DNA of 64,000 nt, from contig CBDCZY010000010.1 of assembly GCA_965224745.1 (NCBI GenBank), positions 496,001 to 560,000 on the forward strand, written 5' to 3'. Each line of letters begins with the position of its first letter. Position 1 is the stretch's first letter. The DNA comes from CBDCZY01 sp965224745. GTDB taxonomy: Bacteria; Pseudomonadota; Gammaproteobacteria; Methylococcales; Methylomonadaceae. Below are positions 18,679 to 28,054 of this stretch, piece by piece. Under the pieces are notes generated by a model. It was not told where the DNA came from and ran no database searches. It saw nothing but the letters and a program-made list of their open reading frames with translations. A program made the position numbers and the translations under genes.

Positions 18679-19478
18679 GTCTGCTAAAAGATTTGACATT
18701 ACGCGATAAGAAAATACTGGTTACGAGGCCACGTAACCAAGCCAATGGCTTATGCCAATTGATTGAAGACAGGGGAGGCTTTGCGATCCGCTATCCTGCT
18801 ATTGAAATTGTTCCTGTTACGACTACTGACAATCATGACATATCACTATTACAGCTTGAAGATTATGACTGGATTGTATTTATTAGTGTTAATGCTGTCT
18901 CATGTGCACTTACAACTTCACCAACTGATTTGGTCATTCCGAAAAAGACAAAAATTGCTGCCATTGGTGCGGCTACAGCGAAAGCCTTAGCGAATTATGG
19001 GGTTCGCGTTAATTTACTTCCCGAAAGTTCTTTTAACAGCCAAGGATTGTTGCAAACAAGTGAAATGCATTCGGTTGAAGGCCAGAATTTCTTAATTGTG
19101 CGAGGTGTAGGCGGACTCAACGATTTGGCAGAAGAAATTAAGATTAGAGGTGGGCGGGTAACGTATCTGGAAGTGTACACACGGCAAAAGCCAGCCCAAC
19201 AAAACATTGATTTATGCCCACTAGTTCGTGATAAATTACTTGATGTTTTAACGATAACCAGTAATGAAATTTTACAAAATTTGGTGGAAATGGTTGATGA
19301 AAGTATAAAAGAACCATTAAAATCAATTCCTTTAGTGGTAATCAGTGAAAGAATAAAAAAATTAGCTGGTAGAATGGGGTTTAAACTAGCCATCGTAGCC
19401 GAGCAAGCTACTGACGCGGCGATTGTTGATGCCGTCATTGCAATAAGTACGGGGAATAACATTGACCGAATTAACTGA
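18675..19478 (+). CDS. hemD: Uroporphyrinogen-III synthase
   Basis: HemD closes and inverts the D ring of hydroxymethylbilane to give uroporphyrinogen III. The family is poorly conserved, but this 267-residue protein has the expected two-lobed layout: ILVTRPRNQANGL at the start, DWIVFISVNAV, AIGAATAKAL, FLIVRGVGG, and a C-terminal LTITSNEILQNL. The start GTG overlaps hemC by four bases (GTGA), indicating coupling. Position after hemC settles the assignment. Confidence 0.94.
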   Translation: MSLLKDLTLRDKKILVTRPRNQANGLCQLIEDRGGFAIRYPAIEIVPVTTTDNHDISLLQLEDYDWIVFISVNAVSCALTTSPTDLVIPKKTKIAAIGAATAKALANYGVRVNLLPESSFNSQGLLQTSEMHSVEGQNFLIVRGVGGLNDLAEEIKIRGGRVTYLEVYTRQKPAQQNIDLCPLVRDKLLDVLTITSNEILQNLVEMVDESIKEPLKSIPLVVISERIKKLAGRMGFKLAIVAEQATDAAIVDAVIAISTGNNIDRIN

Positions 19479-20610
19479 ACAAAAAGAGCAGTTACAGGCT
19501 CATCTAACAAAACCTTCAAAGTCCAAAGCAGGCTTGTGGTTCGGCCTGTTGATTTTATTATTGGTACTGGTGTTGGCAGGCGCAGGGTATTTTTTTTTAC
19601 AACAACTCAGAGATAAGCAGGCAGGGCTGGGAAGCGAAATAAATAAAGAAGATCAGCAACTGATTTCGCTCACTGGGCAAATTACCGGCTATCAACAACA
19701 GATCGCAGCAATTCAAGAACAATTGGCCTCTGTTAACAAAAAGCTATCTAAAAAGGACGATCTGCATAGTGACCAGATCAAAGAGTTTTCCAAACTTCAC
19801 GGTGACCGGCTGGACATTACCAAAAAGGAATTAAGCAAAGATATTAAATCGTTGCAGCGACAGTTGGGTAAAACCAGAAGTGATTGGCTTGTTGCAGACG
19901 CTGAATACCTTTTAAGTGTTGCAAATCTACGCCTAAAATTATTGGGCGACATTGATACCACGGTACTGGCTTTGGAAGCTGCCGATGAACGTTTGTTGGA
20001 AAGTGGCGACTCTGCGGCGTTCAAAATCAGGGAAGAAATCGCCAAAGAAATTAATTTGCTTAAAAGGGCCCCCAAAATTGACATTGTTGGAATATTCTCA
20101 AAAATAAGGTTGATTGAGAGCGAAGTTAGCGGGCTGGCACTTTTTCTTCCTCATGCAGGATTAAAGCTTAATCTGGATGTTGAAAAAACCGTTACTCCTG
20201 CAGTAGAAGGTCCTAAAAAAGATGCTATCGATACGGTACTAGAAGGCTTTAAACGCTTGGTTAAGATTAGGCGTGCCGATAGAAATGTCGATGCTGTATT
20301 AACGCCACAAGAAGTTTTGTTTATCCAACAGCAAATGAAGATAAAGTTGGAACTGGTTAAAAATGCTTTAGTACAGCAGGACAGTAAACTTTATCAAGCA
20401 GCTTTGGATGACAGTATCGATTGGTTGCAAGAAAGTTTCAAAATGGATGACGAAGAAGGTCTAAACATGAAGTCGGAGCTCGTTAAATTAAAAGCAATCA
20501 AAATCCAAAGTCGTCAACCCGATATCGGACGCTCTTTAAAATTAATCAGGGATTTAAACATGCTGCGATTGGAAAAGGGTCAGGCTGTATCAAAAGATAA
20601 TAAATCATAA
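19462..20610 (+). CDS. hemX: HemX-family inner-membrane protein
   Basis: A 382-residue protein with a single N-terminal membrane segment (about residues 27-48), then a long coiled coil rich in Gln, Lys and Leu (about 55-130), then a helical periplasmic domain containing LVADAEYLLSVANLRL, a hallmark of the HemX family. The function is unproven: older annotation as uroporphyrinogen-III methyltransferase is not supported by the sequence. The TTG start overlaps hemD by 17 bases, so coupling is likely; no clear ATG is available earlier in the frame. Confidence 0.88.
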   Translation: MTELTEQKEQLQAHLTKPSKSKAGLWFGLLILLLVLVLAGAGYFFLQQLRDKQAGLGSEINKEDQQLISLTGQITGYQQQIAAIQEQLASVNKKLSKKDDLHSDQIKEFSKLHGDRLDITKKELSKDIKSLQRQLGKTRSDWLVADAEYLLSVANLRLKLLGDIDTTVLALEAADERLLESGDSAAFKIREEIAKEINLLKRAPKIDIVGIFSKIRLIESEVSGLALFLPHAGLKLNLDVEKTVTPAVEGPKKDAIDTVLEGFKRLVKIRRADRNVDAVLTPQEVLFIQQQMKIKLELVKNALVQQDSKLYQAALDDSIDWLQESFKMDDEEGLNMKSELVKLKAIKIQSRQPDIGRSLKLIRDLNMLRLEKGQAVSKDNKS

Positions 20611-20625
20611 CCGAAGATTAATACT

Positions 20626-21852
20626 ATGAGAAAATTAATCCTTTTGCTTCTCCCGCTAGTGATTGCAGTAGCTGCAGCTTTTTTTATTAAAAGCTGGGCA
20701 ACGAGTAAAAACGATCCTGGGTTTGTGGTCATTGGAATGGGGCAATGGTCAATGGAAACATCCTTGATAGTATTTGCTTTCCTATTATTGCTCACCTTTG
20801 TTGGACTTTACTTTCTTTTTAGACTACTTGGCTGGTTTTGGCGGTTGCCTAAAAAAATGAAACATAAAGGATTACAAAAGGAGCAATATTTATCTCATGA
20901 AGCCCTTTTTTCAGGGCTAACCAACGCGGCCGAAGGCAATTGGGAAAAAGCCGAAAAATCTTTGATTAAACATGCTTCCAGCAGCGGTGCATCGTTAATT
21001 CATTATTTAACAGCGGCAAAAGCCGCTCACTCGAGGGGAGCAGCGAAAAAACGAGATGAATATCTTCATTTAGCTGCAAAAAGTCATCCTGATGCCGAAC
21101 TAACAATTGGTTTAGCTAAAGCAAAACTGCTTTTGTCAGATCAACAATTTGAGACGGCTGTCGAAAATTTGACGCATTTGCATGCGATGAGCCCCCAACA
21201 CGGGACAGTACTGAAATTATTACATAGAGGCTATAAACATTTGGGCGATTGGGATGCCTTAAGAAAAATCATCCCTGATTTAAGGAGTAACAAAGTTTTA
21301 ATGGAAGCTGAAGTTAAATTGTTGGAAATTGAAACCCATTCAGCGTTGCTAAAAAAACAGGCTAAATTAGGAAATACTTCTGAATTACATGAGCTTTGGC
21401 AGACAATGCCTAAGCATATTCGATCAGTGCCTCATGTAAGCGCAGTTTATTTTGCTGCGATGATTAAAGCTGGCAAGGGAGACGCCATCGAAGGCGAGTT
21501 GAAAAAAGCTATCGATAGTGACTTTGATCAAACATTGTTAATCTTATACGGCTGTGTAGAATCAAGCGATACTGCCAAACAAATTGGAGTAGCTGAAAAA
21601 TGGCTTAAAAAACATCCAAAAGATCCGGTTTTATTGAAGACGCTAGGCAAGCTTAGTGGAAGATCTAACAATCCTGAAAAATGTGAATCTTACCTGTTAG
21701 GAAGCTTGCAGATTGAACCGAGTGTTGAAGCTTATCGGTTGCTGGGTGATTTGTTGCAGTCAAAAGGTGATCAGGAAAAATCCATTGATTGTTATAAAAA
21801 AGGTATGGAGTTTGCCTCCAATTCTATGGTTCAGCAATCTGCTGCAGGTTAA
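20626..21852 (+). CDS. hemY: HemY-family TPR membrane protein
   Basis: A 408-residue protein with two N-terminal membrane segments (about 2-20 and 42-68) and a series of TPR-like helices (for example GLTNAAEGNWEKAEKSLIKHA, and a C-terminal pair near residues 355-400). It matches proteobacterial HemY, which sits beside HemX in the heme operon. This is not the Gram-positive protoporphyrinogen oxidase of the same name. A role in coproporphyrinogen or heme-related assembly is proposed for the family but not established. It is the last gene of the operon. Confidence 0.9.
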   Translation: MRKLILLLLPLVIAVAAAFFIKSWATSKNDPGFVVIGMGQWSMETSLIVFAFLLLLTFVGLYFLFRLLGWFWRLPKKMKHKGLQKEQYLSHEALFSGLTNAAEGNWEKAEKSLIKHASSSGASLIHYLTAAKAAHSRGAAKKRDEYLHLAAKSHPDAELTIGLAKAKLLLSDQQFETAVENLTHLHAMSPQHGTVLKLLHRGYKHLGDWDALRKIIPDLRSNKVLMEAEVKLLEIETHSALLKKQAKLGNTSELHELWQTMPKHIRSVPHVSAVYFAAMIKAGKGDAIEGELKKAIDSDFDQTLLILYGCVESSDTAKQIGVAEKWLKKHPKDPVLLKTLGKLSGRSNNPEKCESYLLGSLQIEPSVEAYRLLGDLLQSKGDQEKSIDCYKKGMEFASNSMVQQSAAG

Positions 21853-21967
21853 GTTATTGGTAAACTCAAAATGGGTGCCTACTAGCTTAAGAACCTTTCA
21901 GTTCTCTGGTCAGTATCTTTGTCACTAACAAACGCTCAACAGTGCTTCTTCACCATATGTTGACTTT

Positions 21968-24142
21968 ATGATCCAAAGGATTGGTTTTCGAAATAGGGTT
22001 AAATTGAGCTTAATTTGCAGAACTCTGTCATCTATTTGGATTATTTTTTGGTTAGTGGGTTGTAATGATTCAGTGTTAAATAGTCCCTACTCTGAAAGTG
22101 ATCAAGATAAGTCAATTTTGTACACTTCTTTTTCAGAAAGGCCTAAGCATCTGGATCCCGCTAAATCTTATAGCGCCAATGAATATTCGCTCATTACACA
22201 GATTTATGAACCTCCTTTTCAATATCATTATCTCAAGCGCCCGTATACATTGCAGCCTTTAACAGCGGTCACTTTGCCAGAGATTAAATATTTTAATAAA
22301 GAGGGGAGGCAATTGTCCGATACGGGACGTATTGAAAATATTGCTTATACCGATTACGTCATTGAAATAAAAAAGAATGTTAGCTTTCAACCTCATGCAG
22401 CTTTTGCACTGTCTGATACTGGAGAGTATCTGTACCATCATTTAACAGAAAATCAGTTGGGAGATGTAAAAACACTCAGTGACTTTAATCAAACAGGTAC
22501 TCGAGAATTAACAGCTGAAGACTATGTTTACCAAATCAAACGATTAGCCAATCCAAAAATTCAGTCACCCATTGCGGAGTTAATGAAACAACGTATTGTC
22601 GGTATGGATGATTTTGCCGAGCGAATGCTAAACGAAGAAGATATAAGTTTGCGCGAAGCAAAATTAGCTGGACTGAAAGTTTTAGATCGATATCGATATC
22701 GCATTAGAATTAAAAATAAATATTCACAATTTATTTATTGGTTAGCCATGCCTTTTTTTGCGCCGATGCCTTGGGAAGCTGATGCCTTTTATTCGCAACC
22801 GGGTTTGATTAGAAAAAATATTTCACTGGACTGGTTCCCAGTTGGTACGGGTCCATACATGCTAACTGAAAATAATCCAAACAGACGAATGACGATGCAG
22901 AAAAATCCGCATTTTCATGCAGAGTTTTATCCTACTGAAGGAGATTTAGAAGATTTGGAAGCTGGATTATTGTCTGATGCTGGAAAGAAATTACCCTTCA
23001 TGCAGCAGGTGGTTTTTATGCTGGAAAAAGAGACTATTCCCTATTGGAATAAATTTTTGCAGGGTTATTATGACAAGTCAGGGATTGATTCTGATAGTTT
23101 CAATCAAGCTATTCAATTTAGTGGTGGAAATTTGGCTGAATTAACGCCAAGCATGCAAGAAAAGGGGATTCAATTGCAGACCGCTGTAACGACATCCATT
23201 TTTTATATGGGCTTCAACATGCTTGACCCTGTCATTGGTGGATACGATCAACGTTCACGAAAGTTACGTCAAGCCATTGCTATTGCGGTCGATTATGAGG
23301 AATTTATTTCCATTTTTATGAACGGGCGAGGTGTGCCTGCACAAGGTATGATTCCACCTGGTATTTTTGGTTTTGCCGAAGGTGAAGAGGGGTTTAACCC
23401 CTATGTTTATGATTGGGATCAAGGTGAAGCCAAGCGTAAAGCTATCGATGTAGCAAAAAAATTAATTGCAGATGCGGGTTATCCCCATGGTCGTGATCCT
23501 AAAACAGGAAAGTCGTTAATTCTTTATTTTGATACGGCTGCTTCGGGTCCCGATAATCGTGCCCAGTTGAACTGGTACCGAAAGCAATTAAAAAAATTGG
23601 GTATCCAATTAGTTATTCGGGCAACTGATTACAATCGATTTCAACAAAAAATGCATTCGGGTAATGCACAAATTTTCACTTGGGGCTGGAATGCTGATTA
23701 TCCTGATCCAGAAAATTTCTTTTTTCTTCTTTATGGGGGCAATGCAAAAGTGAAAAACGGCGGTGAAAATGCCGTTAATTATCAAAACCATGATTTCGAC
23801 CGTCTTTTTGAACAAATGAGGGATATGGAAACCGGGCCTGAAAGATTTAAACTAATACAGCAACTGCAGGAGTTAGTCAGATATGATGCGCCTTGGGCTT
23901 TTGGTTTTCACCCAAAAAGTTTTTCGCTTTTTCAACCGTGGTATGGAAATGTAAAACCCAATTTGATGGCAAATAATACGCTTAAATATACCAAAATTGA
24001 TCCGCAACTTCGTTATCAATTAAGGCAACAATGGAATAAGCCGTCGTTGTGGCCTTTAATTATGGGAGTAATGGTTCTTCTTTTGATGCTTTTTCCGGCC
24101 ATTCAAGCTTATCGACGAAGACTCAAGGAAACAAGTCTGTGA
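21968..24142 (+). CDS. Oligopeptide-type ABC substrate-binding protein (SBP family 5)
   Basis: A 724-residue extracytoplasmic solute-binding protein of the peptide/nickel family. The N-terminus has a signal ending in a lipobox-like LVGC, so it may be lipid-anchored, and unusually there is a C-terminal hydrophobic segment (about residues 695-715, LWPLIMGVMVLLLMLFPAI) that could anchor it at the other end. Typical family features are SYSANEYSLITQIYEP near the start, DWFPVGTGPYMLTEN, LRQAIAIAVDYEEFI, and FTWGWNADYPDPENFF. The stop overlaps the permease start by four bases. Confidence 0.9.
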   Translation: MIQRIGFRNRVKLSLICRTLSSIWIIFWLVGCNDSVLNSPYSESDQDKSILYTSFSERPKHLDPAKSYSANEYSLITQIYEPPFQYHYLKRPYTLQPLTAVTLPEIKYFNKEGRQLSDTGRIENIAYTDYVIEIKKNVSFQPHAAFALSDTGEYLYHHLTENQLGDVKTLSDFNQTGTRELTAEDYVYQIKRLANPKIQSPIAELMKQRIVGMDDFAERMLNEEDISLREAKLAGLKVLDRYRYRIRIKNKYSQFIYWLAMPFFAPMPWEADAFYSQPGLIRKNISLDWFPVGTGPYMLTENNPNRRMTMQKNPHFHAEFYPTEGDLEDLEAGLLSDAGKKLPFMQQVVFMLEKETIPYWNKFLQGYYDKSGIDSDSFNQAIQFSGGNLAELTPSMQEKGIQLQTAVTTSIFYMGFNMLDPVIGGYDQRSRKLRQAIAIAVDYEEFISIFMNGRGVPAQGMIPPGIFGFAEGEEGFNPYVYDWDQGEAKRKAIDVAKKLIADAGYPHGRDPKTGKSLILYFDTAASGPDNRAQLNWYRKQLKKLGIQLVIRATDYNRFQQKMHSGNAQIFTWGWNADYPDPENFFFLLYGGNAKVKNGGENAVNYQNHDFDRLFEQMRDMETGPERFKLIQQLQELVRYDAPWAFGFHPKSFSLFQPWYGNVKPNLMANNTLKYTKIDPQLRYQLRQQWNKPSLWPLIMGVMVLLLMLFPAIQAYRRRLKETSL

Positions 24143-25116
24143 TTAACTATATAATCCGACGGTTGCTTTATGCCATTCCTGTTTTAATAGGGGTTAATAT
24201 TTTGACCTTTTATCTGTTTTTTGTCGTTAATTCTCCTGATGATATGGCAAGAATGCAACTGGGACAGAAATATGTTACCGAAAAAGCAGTCCGAAATTGG
24301 AAACAACAGCATGGCTACAATTTGCCTTTGTTATGGAATGACGATGTTTCTGGTAAAAATAAAGTGACCAAAACCATCTTTTTTCAAAAGTCGTTAGGGT
24401 TGTTTGCTTTTAGATTTGGAAAATCGGACAGTGGGCGGGATATTGGGGCTGACATTAAAGAGCGCATGTGGCCGAGTTTAGCTCTGGCCTTGCCTACTTT
24501 AGTAATTGGCTTATTGGTTAGCATAACCGTCGCTTTGCTTATGGTTTTGTTTAGGAGCACTTATGTTGAGTTCTGGGCCATTGTTGCTTGTGTGACTATG
24601 ATGTCCATTTCTTCGCTGTTTTACATCATTGGAGGTCAGTTTTTATTTGGAAAGTTGTTTAAACTTGTGCCCATTTCGGGTTACGAAGAAGGTTTCGATG
24701 CATTAAAGTTTTTGATCTTGCCCGTGATATTAGGCGTAGTATCTGGGTTAGGTTCAGCGGCTCGTTGGTATCGAACTTTATTTTTGGAAGAAGTGGGAAA
24801 AGATTACGTAAGAACAGCCAGAGCCAAAGGTTTGACTGAAATTCAAACTCTGTTCAAGCATGTATTGCCCAATGCGTTAATCCCTATATTAACTGGGGTC
24901 GTTGTGGTTTTGCCGACGTTATTTATGGGAAGTTTAATAATGGAATCGTTTTTTAGTATTCCTGGCTTAGGAAGTTATACAATTGAGGCAATTAACAGGC
25001 AAGATTTTGCCATTGTTAGGTCAATGGTATTCTTAGGCTCCGTGCTCTATATTGTGGGTTTATTGCTAACTGACATTTCCTACACGATAGTAGATCCCAG
25101 AGTTAAGCTCAATTGA
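24139..25116 (+). CDS. DppB/OppB-type ABC transporter permease
   Basis: A 325-residue inner-membrane permease of peptide ABC importers, with six predicted membrane segments. The N-terminus (INYIIRRLLYAIPVLIGVNI) is characteristic of DppB/OppB. The cytoplasmic EAA loop is visible as DYVRTARAKGLTEIQTLFKHVLPNAL near residues 230-250, the contact site for the ATPase. I place the start at the GTG 24139, which overlaps the substrate-binding gene (GTGA), rather than at an earlier in-frame codon. No second permease and no ATPase gene follow; the next gene is on the other strand. The transporter must therefore borrow partners encoded elsewhere, or be incomplete. Confidence 0.88.
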   Translation: MINYIIRRLLYAIPVLIGVNILTFYLFFVVNSPDDMARMQLGQKYVTEKAVRNWKQQHGYNLPLLWNDDVSGKNKVTKTIFFQKSLGLFAFRFGKSDSGRDIGADIKERMWPSLALALPTLVIGLLVSITVALLMVLFRSTYVEFWAIVACVTMMSISSLFYIIGGQFLFGKLFKLVPISGYEEGFDALKFLILPVILGVVSGLGSAARWYRTLFLEEVGKDYVRTARAKGLTEIQTLFKHVLPNALIPILTGVVVVLPTLFMGSLIMESFFSIPGLGSYTIEAINRQDFAIVRSMVFLGSVLYIVGLLLTDISYTIVDPRVKLN

Positions 25117-25164
25117 CTATATTTTTAGCCAGTTAGTTGTAAATCAAGAAAAAGAACCGTAGAG

Positions 25165-26151
25165 TTAATGGGTGGCTAAACCGTATTTTTGAATTCGATA
25201 CAACAGCGTATCTCTAGAAATTCCTAATAATCTTGCGGACTTGCTCCTATTGCCATTTGTTCTGACTAATGCTTGTTGAATTAAATCTACTTCTAATGAA
25301 TCCAATTTTAGTCCTTCTGTCGGGAGCCTAAAACCTTCGTCAAGATTGTGTTCTGATGGTTTAACATTAAATTCATATGGCAGGTTTTCTGGCGTTATTT
25401 CGCAGCCCGGCAACAATATGCAAAGCCTCTCGCACAAATTGCGTAACTCTCTAACATTCCCAGGCCAAGCATAGGTTTTCATTTTTTTCAGTGCTTGTTT
25501 GTTAAATTTAGGCGCTTTAATGCCATGTTCGGCGGCACAGAGTGATACAAAATGTTTTATGAGTTTTTCGACATCCTCACATCGTTCTCTGAGACTGGGT
25601 AACACCAGAGGAACAACATTGAGCCTGTAAAAAAGATCTTGTCGAAACTCACCCTGCTTGATTTTTTGGCTAAGGTTAGAGTTGGTCGCAGCTATTATTC
25701 TTGTGTCGACATGGTAAGGCTCTGTTTCACCGACCATTTGACATTCACCGGTTTCCAGGAAGCGAAGCAATTTTGCCTGAATGGGTAACGGTAGAGAATC
25801 TATTTCATCTAAAAATAAAGTGCCTTTATCAGCTGCTTTAAAAATTCCTGGCTTATTTGCAATAGCATTAGTAAAAGATCCTTTCTTATGGCCAAATAAT
25901 TCAGATTCGACAATGCTTTCCGGCAAGGCAGCGCAGTTGAGAGTGATAAAAGGGGCATCAGCACGAGGGCCTGCTTTTTGTATTGAAGAGGCGAATACCT
26001 CTTTACCAGACCCAGTTTCTCCTTGGATAAGAACAGTCACATCTGTTGAAGCAACCATTTTGGCGCTCCTTATAAGATTTTCAAATCCAGGCGAGGTGCC
26101 TACCATTGCATCGAAATTATCTATATTCATAACTGTGAACCTACAATTCAT
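25165..26151 (-). CDS. Sigma-54-dependent activator without receiver domain
   Basis: A 328-residue enhancer-binding protein made of the AAA+ core and a C-terminal Fis-type helix-turn-helix (RTNGNRSKSARLLGISRDTLLYR, about 298-320). It has Walker A GETGSGKE (44-51), Walker B GTLFLDEID, and sensor segments. The loop that touches sigma-54, normally GAFTGA, reads GSFTNA (91-96). There is no N-terminal sensory domain beyond about 15 residues, so control may be by partner protein, as in PspF. The ATG overlaps the stop of the upstream TauE-like gene (ATGA on this strand), so the two are coupled. Confidence 0.88.
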   Translation of the reverse strand: MNCRFTVMNIDNFDAMVGTSPGFENLIRSAKMVASTDVTVLIQGETGSGKEVFASSIQKAGPRADAPFITLNCAALPESIVESELFGHKKGSFTNAIANKPGIFKAADKGTLFLDEIDSLPLPIQAKLLRFLETGECQMVGETEPYHVDTRIIAATNSNLSQKIKQGEFRQDLFYRLNVVPLVLPSLRERCEDVEKLIKHFVSLCAAEHGIKAPKFNKQALKKMKTYAWPGNVRELRNLCERLCILLPGCEITPENLPYEFNVKPSEHNLDEGFRLPTEGLKLDSLEVDLIQQALVRTNGNRSKSARLLGISRDTLLYRIQKYGLATH

Positions 26152-26861
26152 TTAAACATGATTATCATCGGGTTTAGCCAAGGAAAAGCTGAAAATATCG
26201 CAATAATTACCAACAAAATTCCTACTAATTGTTTAAAACGCTGCATCCGTGTCAACTTTACTAGTAGGCCTGTCATTATACCAAGTCCCATCACCGCTGG
26301 TAAAGTGCCTAAGCCAAAAGATAGCATGGTAAGAGCACTTTTAATGACATTGCCGGTTGTAGCTGATAGCGCTAATGCGGCGTAAACCAAGCCACAAGGA
26401 AGCCAACCCCAAAGCAAACCGAAAATAAATGCTTGAGGTTTCGTTTGAACAGGAATAATTTTTCGACCATATGGTTCAATTTTGCGCCAAAAGCGAGCGC
26501 CCAATTTTTCAACATACGCAAATTGAGGAAACCAACCGGGTATATATAACCCAGCACAAGCAATAAAAACGGCTGATAGGAGTTGCAGCATTCGATGACC
26601 GTGCTCTGCGCTAAAAGGAAAAGTCAAGACGTAATGCAGCAGGCCAGCTATCAGGCCTCCGATAGTATAACTGACAATGCGTCCAAGATTGTAATTCAGA
26701 ACAAAGGGGAAAAGAAGAGACTTGCTATTTCTGATCTCCTCTTTGAGACTCAACGTTAAAGTGCCAATGATTGAACCACACATCCCAATACAATGCAGGC
26801 TGCTGAAAAGGCCCATGATAAAAGCGACCAGATAAGATGAGCTGAAGTTATCTTCCATCAA
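26148..26861 (-). CDS. TauE/SafE (UreH/CcoS-associated)-like membrane protein
   Basis: A 237-residue protein with about six membrane segments of the sulfite-exporter/UreH-like superfamily. Two paired motifs stand out: SSLHCIGMCGS (about residues 20-30) and GLLWGWLPCGLVYAAL (about 150-165). Cys-containing membrane motifs of this kind are seen in proteins linked to cbb3 oxidase or metal handling, but no such genes are beside it here, so the cargo is unknown. Its stop overlaps the start of the sigma-54 activator, suggesting the two share a task. Confidence 0.75.
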   Translation of the reverse strand: MMEDNFSSSYLVAFIMGLFSSLHCIGMCGSIIGTLTLSLKEEIRNSKSLLFPFVLNYNLGRIVSYTIGGLIAGLLHYVLTFPFSAEHGHRMLQLLSAVFIACAGLYIPGWFPQFAYVEKLGARFWRKIEPYGRKIIPVQTKPQAFIFGLLWGWLPCGLVYAALALSATTGNVIKSALTMLSFGLGTLPAVMGLGIMTGLLVKLTRMQRFKQLVGILLVIIAIFSAFPWLNPMIIMFK

Positions 26862-26933
26862 TATATGCCAATCAAATAAATAAGGCGCAGTATAAGCTGA
26901 AAAATTATCATGGTGCTACATTTTAGTATGTGT

Positions 26934-27098
26934 TTCTACTTTGACAATTGAGATTATTCGTCTTCTCCAAGACGCCATCCCGGGATGGATTCTAGGAATC
27001 CAGTCTCCAAGGGCGGCTTAAAGTTTTTGATTCATGGCTTTGGATACCTGCCTCCGGGCGGGTATGGTGAGTGAGTAAATTATGCTGACAAAGTAGAA
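26934..27098. mobile_element. MITE-like repeat, copy 1
   Basis: Bounded by TTCTACTTT (26934-26942) and its complement inside TGACAAAGTAGAATTAA (27086-27102). The interior has two hairpins: one around ATCCCGGGAT, and one around ATACCTGCC...GGCGGGTAT. It has no coding capacity. The same termini and related interior recur at 50415-50591, and a lone right end at 55669-55685, so this is a dispersed non-autonomous repeat. Confidence 0.75.
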
Positions 27099-27282
27099 TT
27101 AACTCTTTAAGAAATAATTCGAACATTACATTTAAGTACTTATTTTCCAGTCAACGGTTAGTTCAAGGATTGATCAATAGTGTCCATAACTTGTTTATAG
27201 GTGGACTGAAATTACAACTTTATTGTAATGAGACATGAGTAGTTAAAAATATTTTATATGAACGAATTAGGTTAAAATTTTG
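27099..27282. other. Gap between MITE copy 1 and the IS1 element
   Basis: AT-rich with no supported gene or clear signal. It ends with the left target duplication AAATTTTG (27275-27282). Confidence 0.5.
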
Positions 27283-28046
27283 GGCATTGCTAATTTAGTA
27301 TAGTTTTATGTTAGAATTAAATTTTTGATATCTTTCTAAAGAGAGCGAGAAATTTAATGGAATGCCCTAAATGCAAATCTAATAAAAACATCAAAGATGG
27401 TATCGTAAAACAAAAGCAGCGTTACAAATGTAAAGAATGTAATTTTCGATATACTGTTGCTAGTGGCTCGGGAGCCAAACCATTCTATTTAAGAAAGATG
27501 GCTCTTCAATTATATCTTGAAGGATTAGGGTTTCGTTCAATTGGTCGGGTTTTGAACGTAAGCAATGTCACGGTACTAAATTGGATTAGATCCTTTGGTG
27601 AGCAAGTTGCCGAATTGAAAAGTCCTGAACAAGTGATTTATGCTGAGATGGATGAAATGCATACCTATGTGGGTCAAAAAAAAGCTATAAATGGATATGG
27701 ATTGCTGTTGATAGATATGGGAAAAAATTCATCAATTTCATTGTTGGCGACCGAAGCGTACAGACAGGACAAAAACTCTGGGAAGGAATTGAAGATCAAT
27801 TAAATGGAACAATAGCAACCGATTATTGGCAGCCCTATGAACATTTTATTCCTAGCGAAAAACACGTTCAATCCAAAGCTGAAACATACACAGTTGAAGG
27901 CTACAATAGTATCTTTAGACATTTTCTTGCGCGAATGAGAAGAAAGACAAAATGTTACACAAAAAGTGTTCGAATGCTTGAGCTGTCTATATTACTCTTA
28001 ATGCATAAAAGAAATGGAACGTTAACTATACTAAATTAGCAATGCC
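27283..28046 (+). mobile_element. IS1-family insertion sequence
   Basis: A 764-base element with near-exact 23-base terminal inverted repeats beginning GGCATTGCTAATTTAGTA (27283-27305 and, inverted, 28024-28046). It is flanked by an exact 8-base direct repeat AAATTTTG (27275-27282 and 28047-28054), as IS1 produces on insertion. The size matches IS1. The transposase inside is split by a frameshift. Perfect ends and target repeat suggest the insertion is fairly recent. Confidence 0.93.
27357..28039 (+). pseudogene. IS1-family transposase, frameshifted (InsA zinc finger plus InsB)
   Basis: The first frame (27357-27803) gives an N-terminal zinc-binding domain (CPKC and CKEC) and a helix-turn-helix, then the catalytic start YAEMDEMHTYVGQKK. 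At an A8 run (27676-27683) a -1 shift restores the rest of InsB: KSYKWIWIAVDRYGKKFI, then DYWQPYEHFIP and the C-terminal ARMRRKTKCYTKSV, ending at TAG 28039. The complete chain would be about 227 residues, as usual for IS1. Classic IS1 also uses a -1 slip on an A-run but at the InsA/InsB junction; here the slip is inside InsB. It may be either programmed slippage or decay. Confidence 0.85.
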
Positions 28047-28054
28047 AAATTTTG

